This document shows positions 1 to 38,139 of a DNA stretch of 64,000 nt, in pieces. A program made the position numbers and the translations under genes. The stretch comes from Pelobates cultripes. Taxonomy: Eukaryota; Chordata; Amphibia; Anura; Pelobatidae. Location: NCBI GenBank assembly GCA_933207985.1, contig OW240917.1, positions 246,766,976-246,830,975 of the forward strand, in the 5' to 3' direction. The notes beneath the pieces are model-generated. The model had not been told where the DNA came from. It saw nothing but the letters and a program-made list of their open reading frames with translations, and searched no databases. The first letter of the stretch is position 1. Every line of letters starts with the position of its first letter.

Positions 1-27214
<27,214 letters not shown>

Positions 27215-28500
27215 CCTTTAACCAGAGCTCAACTCGCTCCTGGAAATGAAAAAAAAAAAAAAAAAGACTTTTGGCTTAACTCGGATGGAAACTTTGTATT
27301 TTTGGACCTAAGACTACACTACATTGCGAAGCAGCATTAGATTTGTCACATTGAAGCTGGAGAAAGTTACCATCTATTAAAATGGCTCTTTTTTTTTTGT
27401 AAATAATGTACACATTCTGGATGTCATTAAAACTAGAATATCATCTTTTTAAACTTGTACCGACTTTAACTTATGAACATTTGTGGGGAATGAATATCAT
27501 CGATAATCCATCTCAAAACGTGAAATCCTTCAAAATCACTGTCATACATCATCGGCCTGGTCACATTTTGCGGTTTTTGCAATTTCCAAAATTCATGTGA
27601 AAATGGGACAAAAATACATGGACCTTTTAAAAGTAAAAGGCCGTTACATTCTGTAGATATAGAGAAGTTTTTATTCTGCGTAAGATGAAAACGTGGTGGA
27701 AGAAATCGCAAACCCTTTTGTTTTCCACTCGGCGTCTCGGCGAACTGATTTTATAGAATATATTGAAAATACTTCCGCTCAATATACATACATGGACAAT
27801 ATAAGAGCGCTTGGGGGAGGGTGGGGGGGAGAATGGTTAATGTACACTTTGCCCTTTTTTTTCTGTATTGGAAATTTAAAATATATAACAAATAATAAAA
27901 ATCATAATAAAATCTGATTTTAAAATAGTAGGAACAGGAATTTAATACAATCTCAAAAGGAATTTGATGCTATAAAGCATGTATTTATACGGTAGAAAAA
28001 TAAATTTCTATCAATGCATGAGGAAAAACCATGTTTAAAAAAAAAAAAAAAAAATAAGAAACAAAGTGAAAATCAAATTATGTCTGTTACATTTATACTG
28101 CAGTTCCATTTGTATGTTATGTAAATGCAAACATAGAACATGATCCAAGGTGAAATATGTATGTATATGAGAATTAATTGTACGATATCATTCCAGTACA
28201 CTGTTGTATATTTTAGTCATATTAATTTTTGCCATTGTTTATATAGAATACAATATGTACAGATACCAGCTACATAGAAAAAAAAAATCCAAGTTATAAA
28301 GAAACAATGAGAGAAAAACATTTGTGCTCTGCAAAGGAAGGTGGAATGAGATCTAATCTAGCTGGCCTTGTTTGTGAAGCATAATTGCTTTTAGCATATG
28401 GAAGTATTTTTTCACATTTTGTTTGTATAAAATTTGTATTAAATCTAAACATTTTCTTTTTTTGATAATATTTTCTTTTTGTGTTTAAATATGTACAATA
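27215..28500 (+). other. ZMYND8 3' untranslated region (probable)
   Basis: AT-rich sequence after the stop with several AATAAA-type signals (for example AATAAAATC at 27904, and AATAAA near 27999). The end of the transcript cannot be fixed; 28500 is an estimate. Confidence 0.5.
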
Positions 28501-30740
28501 TCATTTAATTGCTCTTAATATTTTATTTATTTGTTCATGATATTTTAAAAAAAAATTAATTATGGATTTTTGTTGGATAGCATGCTAACAAACAAATCGT
28601 TCGATTTAAGCCAAATTAGAAAAGTTGGGAAAAGTTATTATTTCACTGTTAGTGAATGAACATCAGTAAATGTTATGCAGGTTTTTTGTTTTTTTGCTAA
28701 AGTGGGTATTCTGGGAATTCAAAGTGAATTTACAATTTTAGGTCAAATTAGCAGAAATTAGATCATTTGTATTTAAAATAAAAAAGTCCCCATTTTGGAA
28801 ATCTTGGCTTAAATTTAAAAAAAAAATTAAAAAAATTGTAATTCACTTTGAATATTCAACAGTACACATTCAGCCATGTAAGTCATGGTTTCGAGAGAGC
28901 CAAAAAAGGTAGATATCTATAAAACAAGAACAAGCTAATTTCATACAAAGGCTGTCAGTGCAATTTCTATTTGGCATTATATAGTGCCAACATATTCTGT
29001 AGTAATATACAATTTTAATGTGAGCTAATGGCAGCAATTGAAAACAAACTGTAGCAATTGTTAACATGATAGGTTATTGAACACCCTCCAAACAATCTAG
29101 AAGCACATTTTATTGTAAGATTATCAGCATTCATCTAGCATTAACATATTCTACAGAGATTTAAAACTATAGAAGTGGATATGAAGAAGACTGCTCAAAA
29201 ATATAACTGGTCATGTTGATCTGCAGTCACGTAATGTGTGTGTTTTAAACTTAGACATACATTTTTGTAAAGTTCACTATGGTCTTCCTGTTTAATTGAT
29301 CTAGCTGAAATTCAGTTATAATACAAAAAGGTATTCTTCATGTAGTAGGCAAAATGGACATATGACTAAGGCTAGCGGTCAACAATCTGTCTAACAGGAC
29401 ATTGGAAGAGGAAGATCCATCATGGATCAGCTAGAACAGAATTGTCCAGACTTGACACTCCAGCTGTTTTTGGTACGATACCCATAGTTTTGTCTAAATA
29501 TTGGCAAAATATTTGGTTTGGACACACAAAATGGACCCTGATCTCTGCGTCTGACCAACTAAAACTAAATATTGTCTCTGGCAAACTTCTTTTGGATGCT
29601 AGTCCTTGCTATTTATGTGCCTACAATTTATCCCAGTTGTTTGAAGGTATTGTTTGCAAATATAATGGTATTGTTTGCAAAAAGTGATATAGGAAAATGC
29701 TTGAACTCATCACAAATTGATCAAACACCATTTAATATGTAAGTAGAAATCTGCACACTAGGTACTTGTTGAATGTCTCAGAAACAAGCCTCAGAAGTTG
29801 GTTCTCAAAATTGGCCTCATGGACCACAAAGTCCTCTAGGACTGGTGTGAGAAGCATCTACGACAGAGAGTACCCCGGCAGTGTCAAGAGGTAACACTAC
29901 ACATTACGGCAAGGAATACGTAACAAAGGGTCCAGAACATTACCTTCCAGGCTAGGGATCATGTCCAAGGTTATCTGCATTCAGTGATACTCTTCTCCAC
30001 TATGCAGACATATTGATAAAAGGCGACGGTATAGTAACAATATGAGATAAGCAGAGTGAACTAGGAGACACGGATAAAGTGACTGCGATATATAGCGCTT
30101 TTTCTGTTTATACATTTTACTAGTGAGTGCAGGGAGCCAGCGTTGAAAAAAATTGTGAGGTGGAGGTAGGGAAATTGGCAAAAAGAAACAGGGGAAAAGT
30201 CTGGTAAATTGGGGTAAATGGACCATGTAGTAGAATGTTCTAAAAATAGATAGAAGTAGGGTAAAAACAATATTGAAAAAGGAAACAACTGGACAAGATA
30301 GGCATAACAGACAGAACTGTTGGAGAAGCAGAAATTATGTTAAAGGGTCACTACCAAACAAAGTGGCAAAATATTTAGTAGAAAGACCTGATAAGAAAAG
30401 GTGGACACAAGAAGGTACTAACCCGGATCTTTGCTTAGTGTAGCAGAACTTGAAATGCCTATCTACCCTCTGAAAAAGGACAGGATCTACATCTCTGAGC
30501 CAACTGCCATATAGAGGTCTTCATGTGCCGTTAGTCTGTAACCCATTGCCTCTTAAATGGAATTTGTTTTTGTTGCCACTAAGAGATGGTTCCTTTTATG
30601 CCTCATTATACCTTTAAAGACTCTGTGAGTTTAAATATCCAGGATATTCATATTTATTGTACTGGCTTTCTGTGCAGTCTTTGTCCAGTTTATGCATAAA
30701 GAAATTATAGTTTTGTGTACGCATGCAATGGCTTGTTTTT
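28501..30740. other. intergenic, AT-rich, nothing firm
   Basis: No gene recognised. Bases 28965-29015 (TTATATAGTGCCAACATATTC) are a worn copy of the TATATAGCGCC repeat. No other element is clear. Confidence 0.5.
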
Positions 30741-30752
30741 AATTTTATTACA

Positions 30753-30917
30753 AGACACGGAGGCTCGTATTTGCATATCCCTTTCTTTACTGTCCACTCC
30801 ATAGCAGCAAAGAACATTAACAGAATTGAAAGAAAAAGTAGTACATGTCTCACACACAGGCCACGCCCCTTTATGTCCAGTATATTACCCTGGTCCGCCT
30901 TCCCATTTCCCTCTTTC
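30753..30917. repeat. DIRS left inverted terminal repeat
   Basis: From AGACACGGAGGCTCG to TTTCCCTCTTTCT. About 165 bp, matching the complement of 34546-34710 with only a couple of differences (GGCTCG versus GGCGAG). Confidence 0.92.
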
Positions 30918-31648
30918 TTTGCTGCTACCACGCCCGATAAGTACCTTTTTATTATACTCTGATAATACTTAATTTTCTCATTACTATACGTTTATAATTT
31001 TATTAATCTTTTCCTTACATCCTGCTTGATGTATTTTATATGACTGAATATTAATTCTTCGTTGTACTCCCAGGTTCCCAGACCGTGTGGGGTACCCTCA
31101 TACTCACTAAGGGTACCCCACCTTTATTCCTTGTGAGAAATTACTGACCTCCTTCTCTCACTAAACTTTATACCTGATTTCTGGTCTCTGTTCAACGCTT
31201 TACCGCCATTTTCTCCCTGGGTACTTCTGTCTCCGCATTCACTCATTACCACATAGGCCGTTTGGCTGTTTTCCCTCATTTTATATGAATTTTTCATTCG
31301 AATTTTTCATTCGAATTTGCATTCGAATTTTTCAGACGAACAACTGTTCACCTTTTTTATTCACTTTACTTAAACCCTTCTATCTATTCAGTGCATTAAT
31401 TCGTTTTTTTCTTTTCCCGCTCTTTTCTGGTCAACTCAGTGACCCTCCTGTTTCTCCTCCCCCCTTTTGGGACCTGCCCTCCTTCTACCAACGGTCTGGG
31501 CCCTGGTGAGAGTCTCTGTCTTCTGTCTGTCAGCATTTTTAAATACTTTTCTCCTACCTGGTTTTGAATATTGCAATTCTACTATTACTTTAACAGTCAG
31601 CTTGGGTGAATTACTCTCACTGACTTTATCCCTAGCATTGTTTTTACT

Positions 31649-32620
31649 ATGCCTAAAACCAATATGCCTGTCTCCCCCGCCCATACGGATGGGGACAACA
31701 CCACCCCATTAGGGGAGACCTCAGCCACCATGTCAAACCCGCTCTCTTCGGGTGATAACCCCCATATTTCAGAGGGACCCCAATTCACGGCGCTTCAGCG
31801 CTCTATGTCCGACGCCATTATGGCAGCAATGGGATCTATGTCATCAGCCCTCTCTCAGTCCATTGCCCAAGCCCTTTTGGCACGGCTATGGACACAGATC
31901 CCAGTGATTTAGGCTCAACCCTCACGCGCCCTATGGGACAGCCTGGTGACCAGGCACATAGAAAGGCTACGCACAAAGCCAAACATATTTCTCTCCCTGC
32001 CTCCAGAAACACCAAGACTGGCGCACCATTGGTCGCTCCTGAAAGCGTGACCCAAGCACGCAAATGAGCCTTTCCGCGCCAGGCAGAACGGGCGCGGCTT
32101 TGGAAATGTGCGAGAGCACAAATTGAGAGCGACTCCGACTCGGAAATCGGGTCAGAGGAGGAGGCCAAGATCGAGTCAGAGACCGACTCAGATACAGAGA
32201 GACCTGAGTGGGGCACAGACCCCTTTTCCTCCACACAAGCGGAGACGCATGGAGGTGAATTAGGGATGGCAACCCCCGCAGCCGCGGGGTCCGTCCTAGT
32301 GGATCCGCTGGGAGAGCCATTATTTGACCCGGACGAACTTCACCACCCAAGGTCCGCGGAATGGCTCCCAGCGGACCACGTTGCAGGCTACCTAGAAGCC
32401 TGGGTACGGCGCCCACTCAGTAAGGCTGCAAGAAACAAACTTAGGGCAGAATGCCCCAGACCAATAGTCCCCAATAAAGTGTGTGACACCCCAGAAGTGG
32501 ACCCAGAAATGACCCAGTACCTAACCAAACTGGGCTGGAACCCACGCAAGGGTTTAGACTCAGCCCTGCGTGCCTGCCAAGACAACCACTTAGACATAAG
32601 AGTTCTCGCTATCTCTCGGA
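31649..32620 (+). pseudogene. DIRS gag-like gene, broken
   Basis: An ATG frame at 31649 gives a Ser/Thr-rich N-terminus (MPKTNMPVSPAHTDGD). It shifts frame near 31880 (to the frame of 32266), meets a TGA at about 32068, and continues with an acidic Ser/Glu run and a globular part (LFDPDELHHPRSAEWLPADH and KLGWNPRKGLDSALRAC). It is cut off near 32620 by the internal deletion. Gag identity is inferred from position and style. Confidence 0.75.
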
Positions 32621-33064
32621 TGCCAGCGACTGGAAATTGGACGTGGAGGTGTTCTCAACTATATCATCTCTGTGGGGTCCTTTTGCTATAGATCTTTTCG
32701 CATCTCGACTCAACGCCCAGCTCCCGCGTTTCTTCAGCTGGAGACCAGACCCAGCGGCAGAAGCCGTGGAAGCCTTCCTGCAGAACTGGCAAGAAACCCC
32801 ACTATATGCATTTCCCCCATTCTCGATCCCCCGCACCCTCATCCAGACCCGCCGCCAGCGGGCCGAACTAGTCCTCGTCACCCCTTTCTGGGGGACGCAA
32901 TCATGGTTCCCACAGCTTTTGGAGATGGCGGTGGATCTCCCCAGATTGCTGCCAACCTTCCAGGACCTTCTCAGGAACCCGTCTGGGGATTGTCACCCCC
33001 TCCTGGTGAACGCCTCTCTCAGCCTACTGGCATGGCGCATTTCAGGGGACCCTGGGAAATCCGA
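32620..33064 (+). pseudogene. DIRS RNase H C-terminal remnant
   Basis: The frame containing SDWKLDVEVFSTISSLWGPF and AIDLFASRLNAQLPRFFSWR matches the end of the reverse transcriptase-RNase H protein of DIRS elements (the IDLFAS and WRPDP motifs). Everything upstream in that protein is absent. It overlaps the recombinase frame, as is usual in this group. Confidence 0.8.
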
Positions 33065-33979
33065 GGTGTTTCGGACTCTACTCGACGACTCTTGGCGGAT
33101 GCATGGGCTCCGGGCACTCGACGAGCATATGGGTCAGCCTGGAGAAATTGGGCTAGCTGGTGCATGGCTAGGAACGTGGATCCCGTTTCAGCCCCTGTGA
33201 CACTCATTCTGGATTTCCTCACATCCCTCTTCGAGGAAGGGAAGGCATACCGAACTATCAATTTATACAGATCGGCTATTTCCTCGACACACCAGGGCTT
33301 GGACGGAAACCCAGCCGGTCAACACCCACTAGTGTGCAGACTCCTAAGGGGCTCCAGACTTTCCCGACCACCCAGGCCCCGCTACTCCTCCACTTGGGAT
33401 GTTTCCACTGTTTTGTCCTTCCTCCTTGCCTGGCCTCCGGATCTCTCCCTACGCCAATTATCGGCCAAATTACTTTGTCTCCTTTGCCTTATATCTTGCA
33501 AGAGAGTATCGGACATCCGGGCCTTGGACCTCGACGTTAGATCATACACCCCTGACGGGGTAACGTTCACCATCAATAGACGAACCAAAACATCCATTAG
33601 ATCGGTTTCATACCCGGCTTTCCCATCTACACCAGCACTGTGCCCGGTGGCGTGTTTAAGAGAATACGAGGATCGCACTCGTACTAACCGGGTGGCGACT
33701 ACTTCCCAGCTCTTCCTCTCACTCCGTCCACCTTTTAAACCGGTGGTAAGCACTACCCTATCCCGTTGGTTGAAGTGGCTACTCGGCTCAGCAGGTATCG
33801 ATACCTCCATCTTCGGGGCTCATTCAGTAAGGAGCGCCTCGGCATCCGCAGTTATCACATCTGGGGCACGCCTGGAGGATCTTATGAGGATGGCTGATTG
33901 GTCTAGAGAGTCGACATTCCGAGAATATTACTTTCGCCGGACTACTCACATGTTTACGGCAGTGGTGGACCAGCTTTAA
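32672..33979 (+). CDS. DIRS tyrosine recombinase
   Basis: 435-codon open frame in a different frame from the RNase H remnant. Its first part overlaps RNase H, so the true start may be later. The core domain DAWAPGTRRAYGSAWRNWAS and the catalytic set are visible: Arg in SCKRVSDIRALD (about 278), His-x-x-Arg in GAHSVRSAS (384, 387), and Tyr in FREYYFRRT (419 or 420). Such enzymes integrate the circular cDNA without target duplication. No stop or frameshift is seen in the core, so the protein could still be made. Confidence 0.88.
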   Translation: MGSFCYRSFRISTQRPAPAFLQLETRPSGRSRGSLPAELARNPTICISPILDPPHPHPDPPPAGRTSPRHPFLGDAIMVPTAFGDGGGSPQIAANLPGPSQEPVWGLSPPPGERLSQPTGMAHFRGPWEIRGVSDSTRRLLADAWAPGTRRAYGSAWRNWASWCMARNVDPVSAPVTLILDFLTSLFEEGKAYRTINLYRSAISSTHQGLDGNPAGQHPLVCRLLRGSRLSRPPRPRYSSTWDVSTVLSFLLAWPPDLSLRQLSAKLLCLLCLISCKRVSDIRALDLDVRSYTPDGVTFTINRRTKTSIRSVSYPAFPSTPALCPVACLREYEDRTRTNRVATTSQLFLSLRPPFKPVVSTTLSRWLKWLLGSAGIDTSIFGAHSVRSASASAVITSGARLEDLMRMADWSRESTFREYYFRRTTHMFTAVVDQL

Positions 33980-33980
33980 A

Positions 33981-34080
33981 CTTGCAAATACGAGCCTCCG
34001 TGTCTTGTAATAAAATTACATGATTTTGCTATTGCATGACGAAAAGTCATGATTTTAATAAAGACACGGAGGCGAGTATT
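33981..34080. repeat. DIRS internal complementary region
   Basis: The minus strand reads as the right outer end (from AATACTCGCCTCCGTGTC to AATCATGTAATT) joined directly to the left outer end (ATTACAAGACACGGAGG). This is the bridge thought to guide circular cDNA formation in DIRS elements. Confidence 0.9.
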
Positions 34081-34545
34081 GTCCCACCCAACTTGCGTAA
34101 GTATGTGAGGATCCTATTCCGCAAATTTTCCCACCCACATCGTCTGCAGACGGACGACTACGGACAAGTGGTAAGTGGGACATTTTCTTGCACTTAGGTA
34201 TGTAGTTCTTTGTCGTATGCAATTGCACTAGCATGACGCCCAGGTGAGATTATGTATATTCGGCCTCTTCAGGCCTTGATATAGGTACACAGAGCTGATT
34301 TAACCTTTGGGTTTCTGTCGCTTATGTTTTCACAGCCTGACCTGGACCTGCACGAGTCAGCCTGAGACACGCTGCCACGCCCGGATGAAACGACCCTTCT
34401 CATCCAGTGAAAACGGCTCATCATCACCTATTTATGAACTTGCTTCCATGGGACTCACAGTTATGCGGGTTACAGAAAGCCCGAAGTTTTGTTGACAGTT
34501 ACCGACATGTTATGTTCTTACGTTTTTTTTCGTGTAGCACCTTCA

Positions 34546-34710
34546 GAAAGAGGGAAATGGGAAGGCGGACCAGGGTAATATACTGGACATAAAGGGGCGT
34601 GGCCTGTGTGTGAGACATGTACTACTTTTTCTTTCAATTCTGTTAATGTTCTTTGCTGCTATGGAGTGGACAGTAAAGAAAGGGATATGCAAATACTCGC
34701 CTCCGTGTCT
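34546..34710. repeat. DIRS right inverted terminal repeat
   Basis: Inverted partner of 30753-30917. The sequence continues about 45 bp further to 34759 (CATGACTTTTCGTCATG), a right-end extension normal for DIRS; it contains its own short hairpin. Confidence 0.9.
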
Positions 34711-34759
34711 TTATTAAAATCATGACTTTTCGTCATGCAATAGCAAAATCATGTAATTT

Positions 34760-35474
34760 ACGCATGGGAGCTTTTTCCTCTGCATTGTAATTCTCTATGG
34801 TACCTACACATAAAAATCACAAGGCAAATCCGTGAAATGTGCAGGACACCAGAAATGCATGAGAGAGTTTAATACTGTAGCTTTTCCAAAAAATCCCCAA
34901 AAGAAAGGGTATGACCATGTAGCAATAAAAATAAATAATTATTTTAGACACGGTTATAATGAAATAATGGAAATGGGACAGGGAGATCTGCAATGAACGT
35001 GCTTGACACATTTTGTGTTCTCTATGGCAGTTGTTTAATAGGTACAATGGCTTTCTTGGGATATCTGTCCAACATATGGCACATTGTAATGTTTCATTGG
35101 AAGGACAGATGCGCATATTCAGGCCCTATTACCAGAGAGGACACATACACTCCGCTACACAGAATGACATATCACCAGAATGACATCATATCTCCTCCAA
35201 TCCTCAGAAACCCTGCCTAAGGAGAGATTTTACTGATTTTGAGGGACTGTTCTGTGAGGATGTACCTATGCTCAGAGGGGCGTCCCTGCTGAATAGCTTG
35301 GTACTGCACACTGTATATCCCTTTCCCCTGCATGAGATAAAGCCCAATGGAACACATTTACTAAAGAGGAATTAGATGTTATAATAGTACAGACCCACAA
35401 GTGCACTTGGAATGCTGCGACACAGGATTGATCATATAAACGTCTAACCCACTGATACTACAACCCTAATACTT
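34760..35474. other. intergenic, nothing recognised
   Basis: AT-rich sequence without a recognised gene or repeat. Confidence 0.45.
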
Positions 35475-35488
35475 TTCAGAGATGATTT

Positions 35489-36212
35489 TTTTTTATTTTT
35501 ATAAATATCGTTTTATTGAAATGTTTGCGAGGTGAACAATTCGCAGTTAGGTTATGAGCAGTGCGAAACACGCAGGTTTCAATCGGTTAGAGTCTCGTTT
35601 GAGATCTTGAGATGCGCAGATCTCTGAGGATGCAAAAGTAGTTGAGACTCGCAGGTCTTCGGGCACAATAAGTTTCTATTTACGATATTCACATAGCATG
35701 TGTGGATAATGGGAGGGGTGGTGGGGGGGGTCGGTAAGCATGTTGTGTCTTTCAGTTACCCTCTTCCCGCCTGTATCTTCTATGGCCCCGTCTCAAGATG
35801 CCGATTGGCATGTGTTTGGGGTTACGGGGGGTGTCCTTGTGCTTTTGTGTGTTCCAGTCTAGGGTTTGATCCCTAGTGTCAGTGTGTCTGTTAGTTCGTT
35901 TTATAAGTTCCCCTCTCAGTCTCCTCCATCATCTATATGCATTAATGTTGTAATGTTGCAATGTTGCTGAGGTGGGTGTAGTGTGTTGTCTCCTCCCAGC
36001 GTGGCTCCTACAACCCCTGGTTCTTGTTTAGTCTGCCCCCTGGCCGTGTAGATTTCATTTGTTCCTGGTGTGATTCTGCCACTCAGGGGGTCCTAGAGAG
36101 ATTCCCCGGGTACTGGTCTCATCCGCAGGGGCTCTGAGGCAAGGTGGGGGTGTGGGAGGGCTGGAAGGGGGTGTTTTACTTGGGTTTTGGGACTTCGTGC
36201 GTATCTCGGTTC
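35489..36212 (-). mobile_element. 5'-truncated retroposon with 14-bp duplication
   Basis: Flanked by exact copies of TTCAGAGATGATTT at 35475-35488 and 36213-36226. The minus strand ends ATTTATAAAAATAAAAAAAA, i.e. a poly-A tail, so this is a target-primed insertion of about 0.72 kb. The interior gives no long frame. The LINE family is not identified. Confidence 0.8.
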
Positions 36213-36572
36213 TTCAGAGATGATTTAACTTACTCTCAGCTAATTGCTGGTGCTGTGATGTGTTGGAGGGTAGTCTGACCCACATATTGGGTTATCCAGG
36301 GCTTTTGGAGTAAAATAAAAAAGGAAGTTGAATGACTGATGACCCTCCTCCATTCAAACCAGAAGCTCCTTCCTCCTTGACACAGAAAATAGAGCTGACT
36401 TAAGCTCCTCATTTGGTCAAAGAAAGCCAAGAGTAGTGAAAATAAAAAAGACAAAGTAGTCCCTACTTTGTGTTATGTTTTAAAGAAAACTAAACCAGAA
36501 ATAACAGATTCTGAGAGAGGAAGGCAAGAGGATACAATAGGAGAAAGGTAAGTTCAACGTGACAATGCTGCT

Positions 36573-37038
36573 TTAAAGGACCACTATAGGTACTCAGACC
36601 ACTTCAGTTTAATGAAGTGGTCTGGGTGCCAGGTCCAGATAGGATTAACCCTTTTTTCTGTAAACATAGTTTCAGAGAAACTGCTATGTTTACCTATGGG
36701 TTAATCCAGCCTCTAGTGGCTGTCTCATTGACAGCCGCTAGAGGACTTCCGCACTTCTCACTGTGATTTTCACAGTGAGAAGACGCTTGCGTCCATAGGA
36801 AAGCATTGAGAATGCATTCCTATGGATTGGCTGAATGCGCGTGCTCTTGCTGCGCATGCGCATTCAGCTGATGACGGAAGAAAAGGGAGGAGGAGAGCTC
36901 CCCGCCCGGCGCTGGATAAAACCCCTTCCACCCCCAAGAGCCCGACGGGAAGGGGACCCTGAGGGTGGGGGGCACCCTCAGGGCACTATAGTGCCAGGAA
37001 AACGAGTATGTTTTCCTGGCACTATAGTGGTCCTTTAA
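36573..37038. mobile_element. TTAA-type MITE, copy 2 (intact ends)
   Basis: Ends TTAAAGGACCACTATAG and CTATAGTGGTCCTTTAA are exact complements, giving 466 bp with TTAA at both sides. The internal stems are those described for copy 1, and the right end holds the extra stem TAGTGCCAGGAAAACGAG / GTTTTCCTGGCACTATAG. Confidence 0.9.
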
Positions 37039-37512
37039 GTGCGCTTTTGGTTGCGGGGTGCATGTGGGAAGAGTGGTGGTGCTACCTGATCTCCACCCTC
37101 TAGAGTCATTTCCTTCTTTCCTTTCTATATCTTAGTCTTACCCTCTTTTTTTCCTTTTCTATCTATTTCTTGACTTTCCTCTTTCACTCCTATCATGTGA
37201 AGGCTTTGACAGTTGACCTCTTTCCTTGTGTGGTGACTTTAGACCACCATGATAAACCTTCCATTATAAGCAAAACATTTTGCCATTACTTCTAAGCTGA
37301 TTTTAGAGCTGGGATGGTGGAATTTGAGCAAGTATTGTACTATCGGATAGACTTTATTTACTACCAACATTGTTTATCTGTACTCATTATATACTATTTT
37401 TCTATTACATCTGCCTATGCTTGTTGTCTCTTCTTCTGTGACAATTAAACCATTTGTTGAATGTTATTAGCTGTAGAATTTCCAGATGAGTTTCTTAAAG
37501 GACCACTATAGT

Positions 37513-38139
37513 GCATAACGCAGTAGGGAGGAACCCACGACAAGGGAAACACATACACAAAGGAGCAAACATGAGACAAAATATGAAGGTAGACACAATC
37601 GGACAACGCGACACCACAACACCCCCACCCAAAGTGGGGGGAACATTCCAGACACATCACAGATACCTAATGTAGTTAGTGACTGGATAACTACATCAAA
37701 CACCTCCTATAAGGAAGCAGGACGATAGCAACGACAAAATGCACTACTGAGCCTCCTCTATAATGGCACCGTCTCGTAAACGAGGAATGGATGAGGACTT
37801 AGAACAAGACAAGGGAGACCCAGACCCGGTGCAAGACTACAGGACTCTGACCCGTAAGACTGACCCTCATCTCGCCCTCCACGTAAGTGGATGTTAACTC
37901 GAGACCTACCGCACTAACAACCAACTGGTAGGAGAACAAATGCAAAACCTGTGTGTCCTTAATATTATAGGCCAGCATTCTACCGCATACAGAAGCATTG
38001 TATAAAGTTACACTTGGCACAGGTGGTGCTCATGTAAGATGCTGATTGAGACCTGCGAGTCTCACTGATATCATTCATACTGCTATCTGTTATTATTTGA
38101 ACTGCTAATAAAAGTGCTATTTACGAAAAAAAAAAAATA
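37513..38139 (+). mobile_element. retroposon with poly-A tail (probable)
   Basis: Follows a MITE end (TTAAAGGACCACTATAG at 37496-37512) and finishes CTAATAAAAGTGCTATTTACG plus 12 A. A short frame from ATG 37762 begins MAPSRKRGMDEDLEQDKGD, possibly a LINE ORF1 start, and stops after about 44 codons. No clear target duplication; limits are approximate. Confidence 0.45.

Larger units (their letters stand above)
30741..34759 (+). mobile_element. DIRS-type tyrosine-recombinase retrotransposon, deleted
   Basis: Shows the full DIRS plan: inverted terminal repeats (30753-30917 and 34546-34710) and a 3' internal complementary region (33981-34080) that reads as the reverse complement of the two outer ends joined. 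A tyrosine recombinase frame and an RNase H remnant are present. At 4.0 kb it is shorter than a complete element (usually about 5-6 kb): gag runs straight into the end of RNase H near 32620, so the reverse transcriptase is missing. Gag is frameshifted and carries a stop. The element cannot be autonomous, though its terminal repeats are nearly identical. Confidence 0.93.

Noticed and set aside
30741..34759. Endogenous retrovirus
   Set aside because: No direct LTRs, no protease or integrase; inverted repeats, internal complementary region and tyrosine recombinase show a DIRS element.
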